Below, piece by piece: positions 53,328-62,613 of a stretch of 64,000 nucleotides of DNA. How positions within the stretch are numbered: position 1 is the first letter of the stretch; each line of letters begins with the position of its first letter. Origin of the DNA: Pseudomonas_S sp047607345 (lineage in GTDB: Bacteria > Pseudomonadota > Gammaproteobacteria > Xanthomonadales > Xanthomonadaceae); assembly GCA_047607345.1 (NCBI GenBank), contig JASGDF010000084.1, positions 21,653 through 85,652 on the forward strand, in the 5' to 3' direction. The notes under the pieces are model-generated. The model was given only the letters and a program-made list of their open reading frames with translations, was not told the origin of the DNA and ran no database searches. Both the position numbers and the translations under genes were made by a program.

Positions 53328-54839
53328 TCATTCGCCACGCTCCAGGCGGGCGATCTCCTCGGCGCGGGCAGCCAGGATCAGCGCGGCGGCACGTTCGGTA
53401 TCCAGCCCCTCGATGCCGAACTCGGCGACCTCGTCGGCGGCCAGGTCGGACAGGTCCTCGCTGGTACGCACGCCGTGGGCGGCCAGGGCGAAGCCGGTCG
53501 CCTCGTCCATGCCCTCCAGCGCCAGCAGGTCCTCGGCCGGCTGCTGCTCGTCCAGCCCCTCTTCCTCGGCCAGCGCCTCGTTGAGCAGCGCGTCACGGGC
53601 GCGGGCACGCAGCTCCTCGACGATGTCCTCGTCGAAGCCCTCCACCGCTAGCAATTCGCCGACCGGCACGTAGGCGATTTCCTCGACCGTGTTGAATCCT
53701 TCGGTGACCAGGATCCCGGCAATTTCCTCGTCCACTTCCAGCTTGTCCATGAACAGCTGGCGCGCGGCGGCCTGCTCGGCCTCGGACTTGGCCGCGACCT
53801 GGTCGGCGGTCATCACGTTGAGCTGCCAGCCGGTCAGGCGGCTGGCCAGGCGCACGTTCTGGCCACCCTTGCCGATCGCCTGGGCCAGGCGATCCTCGGC
53901 GACCGCCAGGTCCATCGAGTGTTTTTCCTCGTCGACGATGATCGACTGCACCTCGGCCGGCGCCATCGCGTTGATGACGAAATTGGCCGGGTTGTCGTTC
54001 CACAGCACGATGTCCACGCGCTCGCCGTTGAGCTCGTTGGACACCGCCTGCACGCGCGAGCCGCGCATGCCGATGCAGGCACCGATCGGATCGGTGCGGG
54101 TGTCGTGCGCGATCACCGCGATCTTGGCGCGGTCGCCCGGATCACGCGCGCAGGCCTTGATCTCGACCAGCCCCTGGCCGACTTCCGGCACCTCGAGCTT
54201 GAACAGCTCGATCATGAACTCCGGCGCGGCGCGGCTGATGAACAGCTGCGGGCCGCGCGGCTCGGAGCGCACCTCGGCCAGGTAGCCGCGCACGCGGTCG
54301 CCGGCGCGCAACACATCGCGCGGGATGCCCTTGTCCTTCGGGATGAAGGCTTCCGCATTTCCGCCCAGGTCGACGTAGATGTTGCCGCGCTCCACGCGCT
54401 TGACCACGCCGGTCACCAGCTCGCCGACGCGGTCCTTCCAGGCATCGACGACCTGCTGGCGCTCGGCCTCGCGCACGCGCTGCACGATCACCTGCTTGGC
54501 GGCCTGCGCGGCGATGCGGCCGAAATCCGGATTCTCGATCTGCTCCTCGATGTAGTCGCCGACATCGACGCCCTCGGCCTCGTCGACCGCGTCCATCAGG
54601 CGGATCTGGCGGTCGGGCGACTCCATCACCACATCGTCGGCGACCACCTCCCAGCGGCGGAAGGTCTCGTAGCTGCCGTCCTTCTGGTCGATGGAAACAC
54701 GGGCCAGCACGTCCTGGTCGTGATAGCGCTTCTTCGCCGCCGAGGCCAGCGCGGCCTCGATCGCCTCGAAGATCACCTCGCGCGGCACGCCCTTCTCATT
54801 GGCGACCGCGTCCACTACCAGCAAAAGTTCCTTGCTCAT
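53328..54839 (-). CDS. nusA: Transcription termination/antitermination factor NusA
   Basis: 503 residues. N-terminal RNAP-binding domain (MSKELLLVVDAVANEKGVPR), S1 domain (VGELVTGVVKRVERGNIYVD), KH1 (IGACIGMRGSRVQAVSNEL) and KH2 (LAQAIGKGGQNVRLASRLTG), then two acidic helix-hairpin-helix repeats at the C-terminus. ATG at 54839 gives the standard start; a longer in-frame extension overlapping rimP is rejected. Confidence 0.98.
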   Translation of the reverse strand: MSKELLLVVDAVANEKGVPREVIFEAIEAALASAAKKRYHDQDVLARVSIDQKDGSYETFRRWEVVADDVVMESPDRQIRLMDAVDEAEGVDVGDYIEEQIENPDFGRIAAQAAKQVIVQRVREAERQQVVDAWKDRVGELVTGVVKRVERGNIYVDLGGNAEAFIPKDKGIPRDVLRAGDRVRGYLAEVRSEPRGPQLFISRAAPEFMIELFKLEVPEVGQGLVEIKACARDPGDRAKIAVIAHDTRTDPIGACIGMRGSRVQAVSNELNGERVDIVLWNDNPANFVINAMAPAEVQSIIVDEEKHSMDLAVAEDRLAQAIGKGGQNVRLASRLTGWQLNVMTADQVAAKSEAEQAAARQLFMDKLEVDEEIAGILVTEGFNTVEEIAYVPVGELLAVEGFDEDIVEELRARARDALLNEALAEEEGLDEQQPAEDLLALEGMDEATGFALAAHGVRTSEDLSDLAADEVAEFGIEGLDTERAAALILAARAEEIARLERGE

Positions 54840-54843
54840 CTGA

Positions 54844-55434
54844 TCACTCCGCGCGCGGCTTGCCGGCCGCCGACTGGTTGGATGGTTTCTTCTTGGCCAG
54901 GCCGGGCTTCTTCGGACCCGGCTTGTTCGGTTTCTGCGGAGCCAACCCCAGGGCAACCCAATCGGGGAGGATCCGCGCCTTGTCGATATTGTCGAATGCG
55001 ACCACCAGCTCATTGCCGTCGACGTCGAAAACGACCTGACCGGCAGCCGCGTCGACGCGCACGATCGCGCCCTGCAGGCGCCGGCGATTATCCTGCGGCA
55101 GCCTCAGTCCGATCTTCGCGGACTCGCCGACGTGGCGAGCGAACTGATCGAGCGTGAACAGCGGACGATCCACGCCGGGCGAAGACACTTCCAGCGTGTA
55201 ATTGCCGCTGATCGGGTCTTCCACGTCCAACTGCGCCGAGACCTCGCGACTCACCCGCTCGCAGTCGTCGATGTTCACCACGCGCGCGGGCTGTTCGGCC
55301 AGCGGCACATCGATGTACAGGCGCAAGGTCGCGCTGCCGGGCGCAGGCAGGTATTCCGCGCCCAACAGCTCGAGCCCCAGGGCCTGCACCGTGGGCGCCA
55401 GCATATTCGCGATTTCGGTTGCCTTGTCGCTCAC
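54844..55434 (-). CDS. rimP: Ribosome maturation factor RimP
   Basis: 196 residues. 30S maturation factor that heads the operon. LAPTVQALGLELLGAEYLPA and LRLYIDVPLAEQPARVVNID form the N-terminal domain, NYTLEVSSPGVDRPLFTLDQ the linker, then the C-terminal SH3-like part. The basic tail (KPGPKKPGLAKKKPSNQSAA) is longer than usual. A GTG at 55434 (VSDKATEIA) is chosen; another GTG two codons earlier is possible. Confidence 0.95.
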   Translation of the reverse strand: MSDKATEIANMLAPTVQALGLELLGAEYLPAPGSATLRLYIDVPLAEQPARVVNIDDCERVSREVSAQLDVEDPISGNYTLEVSSPGVDRPLFTLDQFARHVGESAKIGLRLPQDNRRRLQGAIVRVDAAAGQVVFDVDGNELVVAFDNIDKARILPDWVALGLAPQKPNKPGPKKPGLAKKKPSNQSAAGKPRAE

Positions 55435-55493
55435 AGCCACCTGATCCAATCTGACTAGCCGGAACCCGAAATACCGGACCCCGGAAACAACAA

Positions 55494-55517
55494 GGGGCCC
55501 AATGGGCCCCTTGCGCG
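55494..55517 (-). terminator. Hairpin after initiator tRNA, before rimP
   Basis: Stem CAAGGGGCC / GGGCCCCTTG, read leftwards followed by TTGTTTCC. It lies between tRNA-fMet and rimP and may end the tRNA transcript or attenuate read-through into the operon. Confidence 0.75.
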
Positions 55518-55610
55518 AAAAAATCCAACCTCGGAGGGTTGGCGCAAAGACGGGAACAAGCGTCTTTGCAGTTCCAAGAAAATTCGCCACAAAGGCAACG
55601 AATCCAAACT

Positions 55611-55687
55611 TGGTAGCGGGGGCAGGATTTGAACCTGCGACCTTCGGGTTATGAGCCCGACGAGCTGCCAGACTGCTCCACCCCGCA
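55611..55687 (-). tRNA. Initiator tRNA-fMet(CAT)
   Basis: 77 nt with CCA. The anticodon arm CGGGCTCATAACCCG has the three G-C pairs diagnostic of initiators, anticodon CAT, and position 1 is unpaired with 72 (T-T), the other initiator hallmark. It lies upstream of rimP-nusA-infB as in E. coli metY-rimP. Confidence 0.96.
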
Positions 55688-55925
55688 GCAGAAGCGGAAT
55701 TATGAAGAACCCGGAAGAAAATTGCAAGCCCCGGATTTTTCATCCGTCGAACGCCGAAGCGCTCGACCAAGACGAACATCATACGCGATGCGCCTGGAAA
55801 TCGGAATAGCGATATCGCACGCAGACGCAAAAAACTCCTTCATCGACCTGCGGCAGACCCGCGAACAATCTTTCGACGCAGAGCGGCAGCACACTACAAC
55901 CCTTCCCCCAAGACAAGCACTGAAA
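55688..55925. other. Gap between tRNA-fMet and nuoN
   Basis: About 240 bp. No credible gene; a plus frame through it runs on into the nuoN terminator. It holds the promoter of tRNA-fMet, not resolved by eye. Confidence 0.4.
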
Positions 55926-55954
55926 CAAGAACGCCCGCAGCGTGGCGGGCGTTC
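55926..55954 (-). terminator. Terminator of the nuo operon
   Basis: Stem GAACGCCCGC / GCGGGCGTTC with a short loop, followed leftwards by TTGTTTCAG. It lies 22 bp past the nuoN stop. Confidence 0.85.
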
Positions 55955-55975
55955 TCCGATGCGACGAGCAGCGCG

Positions 55976-57439
55976 TCAGGCGAGGTAGGCGAACGCGGCC
56001 TTGCACCACGCCGCGATCGGATTCCAGGCCAGGCCCAGGGCCAACAAGGCTAGCGAATTGACCCCCAGCACGATCCCCAGGACTCGGTCATTGTTGGTCG
56101 GTAGCGGCTCGCCGACCGGCTCGTCGAAGTACATGACCTTGATGACGCGCAAGTAGTAGTAGGCGCCGATCACCGCGCAGATCACGCCGAGGATCGCCAG
56201 CCACAACATGTCGCCGTGCACCGCCGCGCCCAGCACCAGCAGCTTGCTCCAGAAACCGAGGAACGGCGGGATGCCGGCCAGCGAGGCCATGATGCACAGG
56301 ACCAGGCCGGCCATCCATGGGTTGCGCGCGTTAAGCCCCTTGAAGTCGTCGATGTTCTCGGCCTCGAAGCCGCTGCGCGACAACGCGATGATCGCGCCGA
56401 ACGCGGCGGTGGACATCACCGCGTAGCTGACCGCGTAGAACATCGCTGCGCTATAGCCGCCCTCGCCGCCACCGGCCACGCCCATCAGCAGGAAGCCGAT
56501 GTGCGAGACGGTCGAGTAGGCGAGCATGCGCTTGAGGTTGCTCTGCGCGATCGCCATCAGGTTGCCGACCACCAGCGACAGCGCCGACAGGCCGCCGATC
56601 AGCAGGTGCCACTGCGGCGACAGCGGACCCGCGCCCACTTCCAGCAGGCGGTAGGCCATGCCGAATGCGGCCAGCTTCGGCGCCGAGCTGATGAACAGCG
56701 CGACCGGCGCGGGCGCGCCCTGGTAGACGTCGGGCAACCACATGTGGAACGGCGCGGCGCCCAGCTTGAAGGCCACGCCGGCAATCATGAAGATCGTGCC
56801 GGTCAGCAACAGCGTCTTCTCGGCAGATCCCTCGATGGCCTCGTGGATACCCTGCAGACTCAGCGTGCCGGTGGCGCCGTAGACCAACGACATGCCGTAC
56901 AACAGCAGGCCCGAGGCCAGCGAGCCGAGCACGATGTACTTCATCGCCGCCTCAGTGGCCAGCGCATTGTCGCGGTTGGCTGCGACCAGCGCATACGAGC
57001 ACAACGCCAGCAGCTCCAGGCCGAGGTAGACCATCAGCAGGCTGCCGGCCGAGACCAGGATCATCATGCCGGCGGTGGCGAACAGCACCAGCACCGGGAT
57101 CTCGCCCTGGTACAGGTTGCGCTCGCGCAGGTAGCTCCAGCCGTAGACCAGCGACAGGCCGCTGACCAACACGATCACGGTCTTCATCACGTCTGCGGCG
57201 GCATCGCGCACGAACATGCCGTGGAAGACTTCTCCCTGCCCGCCCGTACCGGTGGCCAGCATCGCGAACACCAGGGCCAGGATGGCCACCGAGATCACAT
57301 GCGTGACGACCTTGTGCCGCTGGCTCACGAAAAGGTCGATCATCAACAGCGCGAAAGCACCGGCAACGAGCGCCAGTTCGGGGGCCAGCGGTGCCAGATC
57401 AGCGGTGGTCAACGACAAGGGCGTTGGCGTGGTCATCAT
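55976..57439 (-). CDS. nuoN: NADH-quinone oxidoreductase subunit N
   Basis: 487 residues, about 14 membrane helices. Antiporter-like proton-pumping subunit of complex I. VPFHMWLPDV-type core is seen as GAAPFHMWLPDVYQGAPAPV, with the conserved Lys in FIAFGMAYRLL-adjacent helices and SSAPKLAAFG. RMLAYSTVSHIGFLLMGVAG is the broken-helix signature. ATG at 57439 (or 57436) follows AGGATTTA. Last gene of the operon. Confidence 0.97.
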   Translation of the reverse strand: MMTTPTPLSLTTADLAPLAPELALVAGAFALLMIDLFVSQRHKVVTHVISVAILALVFAMLATGTGGQGEVFHGMFVRDAAADVMKTVIVLVSGLSLVYGWSYLRERNLYQGEIPVLVLFATAGMMILVSAGSLLMVYLGLELLALCSYALVAANRDNALATEAAMKYIVLGSLASGLLLYGMSLVYGATGTLSLQGIHEAIEGSAEKTLLLTGTIFMIAGVAFKLGAAPFHMWLPDVYQGAPAPVALFISSAPKLAAFGMAYRLLEVGAGPLSPQWHLLIGGLSALSLVVGNLMAIAQSNLKRMLAYSTVSHIGFLLMGVAGGGEGGYSAAMFYAVSYAVMSTAAFGAIIALSRSGFEAENIDDFKGLNARNPWMAGLVLCIMASLAGIPPFLGFWSKLLVLGAAVHGDMLWLAILGVICAVIGAYYYLRVIKVMYFDEPVGEPLPTNNDRVLGIVLGVNSLALLALGLAWNPIAAWCKAAFAYLA

Positions 57440-57471
57440 TAAATCCTGGAATCAAGTCTTGCAACGGCCGT

Positions 57472-58977
57472 TCAGAGCTTGCTCGCGGCGATCTGCGTGG
57501 CGAGCTTGGCGATCGACGGCTCCATCAGATCGGTCAGCGGCTTCGGATAGATGCCCAGCGCCAGCACACCGGCGGCGAACACGCCCAGCACGAATTTCTC
57601 GCGGCCATTGATGTCCTTGAGCTCGGCGACGTGGGCGTTGGCCACCTCGCCGAAGAACACCCGCTTGTACAGCCACAGCGTGTAGGCCGCGGTGATCACC
57701 AGCGTGGTGGCCGCGCCGAACGCGAGCAACGGATGCTTCTGGAAGCTGGCCAGGATGATCATGAACTCGCCAACGAAGCCGCTGGTGCCCGGCAGACCCG
57801 CGTTGGCCATGTAGAACAGCATCGCGAAGGTCGCGAACCACGGCATCACGTTGACCACGCCGCCGTAGTCGGCGATACGGCGGGTGTGCATGCGGTCGTA
57901 CAGCACGCCGATGCAGGAGAACATCGCGCCGGACACGAAGCCGTGCGAGATCATCTGCACCATCGCGCCCTGCAGGCCCAGGCGCGCGGCGTCGACGCTG
58001 CCGTAGTCACGCACCAGGGTGAAGGCGATGAAGGTGCCAAGGGTGACGAAGCCCATGTGCGCGATCGATGAATACGCGACCAGTTTCTTCATGTCGTCCT
58101 GCACCAGCGCGACCAGGCCGACGTAGATCACCGCGATCAGCGACAGCGCGATCACCAGCCAGGCCCACTCGTGGCTGGCGTCCGGCACGATCGGCAGGTT
58201 GAAGCGCAGGAAGCCGTAGCCGCCGATCTTCAGCGCGATCGCGGCCAGGATCACCGAACCGGCGGTCGGCGCCTCGACGTGTGCGTCCGGCAGCCAGGTG
58301 TGGACCGGGAACATCGGCACCTTGACCGCGAAGGCGATCAGGAACGCGAAGAAGATCCAGGTCTGTTCCTTCGCGGTCAGCTGCAACGCGTACAGGTCGT
58401 GCAGCTGGAAGCTACCGCCCTTCAGGTACAGGTAGATCAGCGCCACCAGCATCAGCACCGAGCCGAGGAAGGTATACAGAAAGAACTTGACCGCCGCGTA
58501 GATGCGGCGCGGGCCGCCCCATACACCGATGATCAGGAACATCGGGATCAGCATCGCCTCGAAGAACACGTAGAACAGCATCGCGTCTGTCGCCGCGAAG
58601 ATGCCCACGGTCACGCCTTCCAGGATCAGGAACGCGGCGACGTACTGGTTGACCCGCTTCTCGATCGAGGTCCAGGCCCCGACCAGCGCCAGCACCGTCA
58701 CCAGCGTGGTCAGCACGATCAGCGCGATCGCGATGCCGTCAACACCGAGGTTGTAGCCGATGTCGTAGACCGGAATCCAGGCGTGCTGCTCGACGAACTG
58801 CAGGGCGTCGTTGCCGGTGTCGTACCCACTCAGCAGCGGCAAGCTGAGCAGGAACGTGATCACGGCGACCAGCAGCGCCGCCCAGCGGGAGGCCTGGGCG
58901 TTACGCAGGGCGAGGATCAGAGCGCCGCCGAGAATCGGCAGCCAGATCAGGACAGACAGTAGGGGCCAGTTCGACAC
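57472..58977 (-). CDS. nuoM: NADH-quinone oxidoreductase subunit M
   Basis: 501 residues, 14 helices. Second antiporter-like subunit. KVPMFPVHTWLPDAHVEAPT is the discontinuous-helix motif, KKLVAYSSIAHMGFVTLGTF the Lys-bearing helix, and FFEAMLIPMFLIIGVWGGPR contains the proton-channel Glu. It starts at GTG 58977. Twenty bases separate it from nuoL. Confidence 0.97.
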   Translation of the reverse strand: MSNWPLLSVLIWLPILGGALILALRNAQASRWAALLVAVITFLLSLPLLSGYDTGNDALQFVEQHAWIPVYDIGYNLGVDGIAIALIVLTTLVTVLALVGAWTSIEKRVNQYVAAFLILEGVTVGIFAATDAMLFYVFFEAMLIPMFLIIGVWGGPRRIYAAVKFFLYTFLGSVLMLVALIYLYLKGGSFQLHDLYALQLTAKEQTWIFFAFLIAFAVKVPMFPVHTWLPDAHVEAPTAGSVILAAIALKIGGYGFLRFNLPIVPDASHEWAWLVIALSLIAVIYVGLVALVQDDMKKLVAYSSIAHMGFVTLGTFIAFTLVRDYGSVDAARLGLQGAMVQMISHGFVSGAMFSCIGVLYDRMHTRRIADYGGVVNVMPWFATFAMLFYMANAGLPGTSGFVGEFMIILASFQKHPLLAFGAATTLVITAAYTLWLYKRVFFGEVANAHVAELKDINGREKFVLGVFAAGVLALGIYPKPLTDLMEPSIAKLATQIAASKL

Positions 58978-58997
58978 GTCTTCTTATTCCGTACAGG

Positions 58998-61148
58998 TCA
59001 ACGCCAGAAATGCATCAGGACCGCCAGCAGGGCGATCAGGCCAATGATCATCGCGAAGGCGTAGTGGTAGAGGAAACCGGATTGCGTGCGACGCAGCAGA
59101 TTCGCGGCCAGGTCGACCAGGCGCGCCGAGCCGTTCACCAGGGCGCCGTCCACGACATGAGTGTCGATCGCGCGCGAGGCCTTGCCCAACTTGACGCCGC
59201 CCCCGGCGAACCCACCGATCCAGAGCTTGTCGAAGCCGTACTTGTTCTCGAGGACGCGCACCGGCAGCGAGAGGCTCTCGCGCGCCCTGGCGGCCCACTC
59301 CGGCTTCCACAGGTACAGCAGCGCCGCCAGCAGGAAACCGGCCACGGTCAGGAAGAACGGCCACGCGGTCAGGCCGTGCAGCGCGAAGGCAACCGGACCG
59401 TGGAACTCCTCGGCCAGCGCGCGCACGGTGTCGCGGGCCGGATCGCGGAAATCGACGATGCCGGTGAAGAACGACACCGCCTGTCCCTTGATCGCCTCGG
59501 CGGCGTGGTGCCCTTCCGAATCGGTCCCGAACAGCATCGGCCCGATCGAGAAGAATCCAACCACGACCGACGGGATCGCCAGCAGCACCAGCGGCAGCGT
59601 CACCACCCACGGTGACTCGTGCGGCTCGTGCGCGCCGTGGTGGCCATGGCCATGATCGTCGTGCGCATGGTCGTCATGGGCGTGCGCGTCGTGGCCGTGC
59701 CCATGATCGGCGTGCGCGTCGCGGAAACGCTCCTTGCCGTGGAAGGTCAGGAACAGCAGGCGGAAGCTGTAGAAGCTGGTCACCAGCACGCCGCCGAGCA
59801 CCGCCCAGTAGCCGTAGCTGGCCACCCAGCTGTGCGAGGCGTGCATGTGGTGCTGGGCCGCCTCGATGATGGTGTCCTTGGAGTAGAAGCCCGAGAAGAA
59901 CGGGGTGCCGACCAGCGCCAGCGTGCCGATCACGCTGGTCCAGTAGGTGATCGGCATGTACTTGCGCAGGCCGCCCATCTTGCGCATGTCCTGCTCGTGG
60001 TGCATGCCGATGATGACCGAGCCGGCCGCGAGGAACAGCAGCGCCTTGAAGAACGCGTGGGTCATCAGGTGGAACACCGCCGCCGAGTACGCCGACACGC
60101 CCAGCGCGACGGTCATGTAGCCCAGCTGCGACAACGTCGAGTAGGCGACCACGCGCTTGATGTCGTTCTGCACGATGCCGATCAGGCCGGTGAAGAACGC
60201 GGTGGTGGCGCCGACGAACAGCACGAAGTCCAGCGCGGTCTGGGTCAGCTCGAACAGCGGCGACATGCGCGCGACCATGAAGATGCCGGCGGTCACCATC
60301 GTCGCGGCGTGGATCAGCGCCGAGATCGGAGTCGGGCCTTCCATCGAGTCGGGCAGCCACACATGCAGCGGCACCTGCGCCGACTTGCCCATCGCACCAA
60401 TGAACAGGCAGATGCAGATCAGCGTGGCGACCGACCAGGTGAGCGTGGCCGAGTCGAACAAGATGTAGCCGAACAGGGTGCCGTCCCACAGCTGCACCTG
60501 GGCACCGGCCAGCAGCGGCGCATTGGCGAACACCACCGAGTAGTCCAGCGAGCCGAACCACAGCAGGACCCCGGCGATGCCGAGGATGAAGCCGAAGTCA
60601 CCGACGCGGTTGACCAGGAACGCCTTCATGTTGGCGAAGATCGCGGTCGGGCGTTTGAACCAGAAACCGATCAGCAGATACGACACCAGGCCCACCGCTT
60701 CCCAACCGAAGAACAGCTGCAGGAAGTTGTTGCTCATCACCAGCGTGAGCATCGAGAAGGTGAACAGCGAGATGTAGCTGAAGAAGCGCTGGTAGCCCGG
60801 GTCCTCCTCCATGTAGCCGATGGTGTAGACATGCACCAGCAGCGACACGAAGGTGACGACCAGCATCATCATCGCGGTCAGTCGGTCAACCATGAAGCCG
60901 ACGTGCGCGGAGTAGTTGCCGACCTCGAAGAAGGTATACAGGTTCTGGTTGAACGGCGCGGCGCCCTGCCCGACCAATTGGTAGAACGTCCAGCCCGACA
61001 GCACGCAGCTGACCGCCACGCCGAGGATGGTGGCGTACTGCGCGCCCTTGCGTCCCACCTGCCGGCCGAACAGGCCGGCGATGATGCTGCCCAGCAATGG
61101 CGCGAGCACCACGGCGATCAGCAGATTCTTGGAGAGAGTGATTTCCAT
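58998..61148 (-). CDS. nuoL: NADH-quinone oxidoreductase subunit L, with His-rich insertion
   Basis: 716 residues. Largest antiporter-like subunit with the long lateral helix at the C-terminus. KSAQVPLHVWLPDSMEGPTP and KRVVAYSTLSQLGYMTVALG are the channel motifs. Residues about 478-511 form a His/Asp-rich loop (HADHGHGHDAHAHDDHAHDD and further His) between two membrane helices, which most NuoL proteins lack. The rest is conventional. Confidence 0.97.
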   Translation of the reverse strand: MEITLSKNLLIAVVLAPLLGSIIAGLFGRQVGRKGAQYATILGVAVSCVLSGWTFYQLVGQGAAPFNQNLYTFFEVGNYSAHVGFMVDRLTAMMMLVVTFVSLLVHVYTIGYMEEDPGYQRFFSYISLFTFSMLTLVMSNNFLQLFFGWEAVGLVSYLLIGFWFKRPTAIFANMKAFLVNRVGDFGFILGIAGVLLWFGSLDYSVVFANAPLLAGAQVQLWDGTLFGYILFDSATLTWSVATLICICLFIGAMGKSAQVPLHVWLPDSMEGPTPISALIHAATMVTAGIFMVARMSPLFELTQTALDFVLFVGATTAFFTGLIGIVQNDIKRVVAYSTLSQLGYMTVALGVSAYSAAVFHLMTHAFFKALLFLAAGSVIIGMHHEQDMRKMGGLRKYMPITYWTSVIGTLALVGTPFFSGFYSKDTIIEAAQHHMHASHSWVASYGYWAVLGGVLVTSFYSFRLLFLTFHGKERFRDAHADHGHGHDAHAHDDHAHDDHGHGHHGAHEPHESPWVVTLPLVLLAIPSVVVGFFSIGPMLFGTDSEGHHAAEAIKGQAVSFFTGIVDFRDPARDTVRALAEEFHGPVAFALHGLTAWPFFLTVAGFLLAALLYLWKPEWAARARESLSLPVRVLENKYGFDKLWIGGFAGGGVKLGKASRAIDTHVVDGALVNGSARLVDLAANLLRRTQSGFLYHYAFAMIIGLIALLAVLMHFWR

Positions 61149-61155
61149 CTGCAGC

Positions 61156-61461
61156 TCAGCCCTTCAGCGAATCGACTTCGGCCACATTGATCGTGCGGCG
61201 GGTACGGAACAGGGTGGTCAAGATCGCCAGGCCGATCGCGGCTTCCGCGGCGGCGACGGTCAGGATGAAGAACACGAACAGCTGCCCCGCCGGATCGCCG
61301 ATCTGGCGCGAGAAGGCGATGAAGTTGATGTTGACCGACAGCAGTAGCAGCTCGATCGACATCAGCAGCACGATGACGTTCTTGCGGTTGAGAAAGATGC
61401 CGGCGAGGCTGATGCAGAACAGCACCGCGCCCAGCGCGAGTAGGTGGCCCAGGGTAATCAC
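61156..61461 (-). CDS. nuoK: NADH-quinone oxidoreductase subunit K
   Basis: 101 residues, three helices. LGHLLALGAVLFCISLAGIF, MSIELLLLSVNINFIAF (proton-path Glu in SIELL) and AAAEAAIGLAILTTLFR (second Glu). It starts at GTG 61461, overlapping the nuoJ stop by four bases. Seven bases before nuoL. Confidence 0.97.
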   Translation of the reverse strand: MITLGHLLALGAVLFCISLAGIFLNRKNVIVLLMSIELLLLSVNINFIAFSRQIGDPAGQLFVFFILTVAAAEAAIGLAILTTLFRTRRTINVAEVDSLKG

Positions 61462-62117
61462 GGCTTGGCCTCCTGTGCGGCGGCATCGGGACCGGACGCT
61501 GCCGGCAGCTTCTTCTCGGCGGGCATCTTGACGATGCGCAGGCGGTCGCCGGCCTTGACCCGGGTCTGGGCACCGGCGTCCTGGGTTTTGATGCCCTCGC
61601 GCTTGCGCAGCGTCAACATCACCGCGGCGATCACCGCCACGGTCAGGATCACCGCGGCGAACTCGAACGGCAGCAGGAACTCGGTGAACAGCGCATGCGC
61701 CAACCACTTCAGGTTGGACACGTCGGCGGCCTGGGCGGCGGCGTTGTCGGCCGGCAGCGGCGCGACCGAACGTGCCTTGACCCCGATCAACGTAACCATC
61801 TGCGCCAGCATCGCCACCGCCACGATCAGCCCGACCGGCAGGTACCTCACCCAGCCCTCGCGCAACCGACTGGTGTCGATGTCGAGCATCATCACCACGA
61901 ACAGGAATAGCACCATCACCGCGCCGACGTAGACCAGCACCAGGGTCACGCCAAGGAACTCGGCGCCGACCAACAGCCAGATGCAGGCCACGGAGAAGAA
62001 CGTCAGGATCAGGCACAGCACGGCGTACACCGGATTGCGCACGCTGATCACCGCGCCCGCGGCGACGACAGCGACGGCCGAGAAGGCCCAGAAAGCGATA
62101 TTGACCCAGTCCATCAT
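61458..62117 (-). CDS. nuoJ: NADH-quinone oxidoreductase subunit J
   Basis: 219 residues, five helices. ISVRNPVYAVLCLILTFFSV and LVYVGAVMVLFLFVVMMLDI (with the pi-bulge helix Tyr-Val-Gly) identify NuoJ. The C-terminal tail (KMPAEKKLPAASGPDAAAQE) extends beyond the usual end. ATG at 62117 has GAGGAC upstream, four bases after the nuoI stop. Confidence 0.96.
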   Translation of the reverse strand: MMDWVNIAFWAFSAVAVVAAGAVISVRNPVYAVLCLILTFFSVACIWLLVGAEFLGVTLVLVYVGAVMVLFLFVVMMLDIDTSRLREGWVRYLPVGLIVAVAMLAQMVTLIGVKARSVAPLPADNAAAQAADVSNLKWLAHALFTEFLLPFEFAAVILTVAVIAAVMLTLRKREGIKTQDAGAQTRVKAGDRLRIVKMPAEKKLPAASGPDAAAQEAKP

Positions 62118-62121
62118 GTCC

Positions 62122-62610
62122 TCAGCGGAAGGCGGCATCGGCGGCGCGGCGATCGGCGATCTCGGCTTCCAGCCGGTCTCCGAGCGCCAGCAACTGCGGC
62201 TTGGTGACGATGTTCTCGCCGCGGTTCTCGAAGTGGTACTCGAGAATGTGGGTCTCCACGATCGAATCGACCGGGCAGCTCTCCTCGCAGAAACCGCAGA
62301 AGATGCACTTGAACAAGTCGATGTCGTAGCGCGTGGTGCGGCGGCTGCCATCCTCGCGCTTGGCCGAGTCGATGGTGATCGCCAGCGCCGGACACACCGC
62401 CTCGCACAGCTTGCAGGCGATGCAGCGTTCCTCGCCGTTGGGGTAGCGACGCAGCGCGTGCAGGCCGCGGAAGCGCGGCGACTGCGGGAACTTCTCCATC
62501 GGGTAAATCACGGTGTATTTCGGCTTGAAGGTGTACTTCAGCGTCAGCCACAGGCCGCCGAGCAGCTCCAGCAGCAGCAGGCTCTTGAAATAATGGGTGA
62601 TCTTGTTCAT
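62122..62610 (-). CDS. nuoI: NADH-quinone oxidoreductase subunit I
   Basis: 162 residues. 8Fe ferredoxin-like subunit carrying clusters N6a and N6b. Cys63-Cys73 in CIACKLCEAVCP and Cys102-Cys112 in CIFCGFCEESCP are complete. The N-terminal amphipathic region (HYFKSLLLLELLGGLWLTLK) lies at the membrane. It follows nuoH with three bases between. Confidence 0.98.
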   Translation of the reverse strand: MNKITHYFKSLLLLELLGGLWLTLKYTFKPKYTVIYPMEKFPQSPRFRGLHALRRYPNGEERCIACKLCEAVCPALAITIDSAKREDGSRRTTRYDIDLFKCIFCGFCEESCPVDSIVETHILEYHFENRGENIVTKPQLLALGDRLEAEIADRRAADAAFR

Positions 62611-62613
62611 CGA

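Noticed and set aside
54840..55013. In-frame N-terminal extension of nusA
   Set aside because: Overlaps rimP and reads as Arg/Pro/Ser-rich shadow; NusA starts MSKELLLVVDA.
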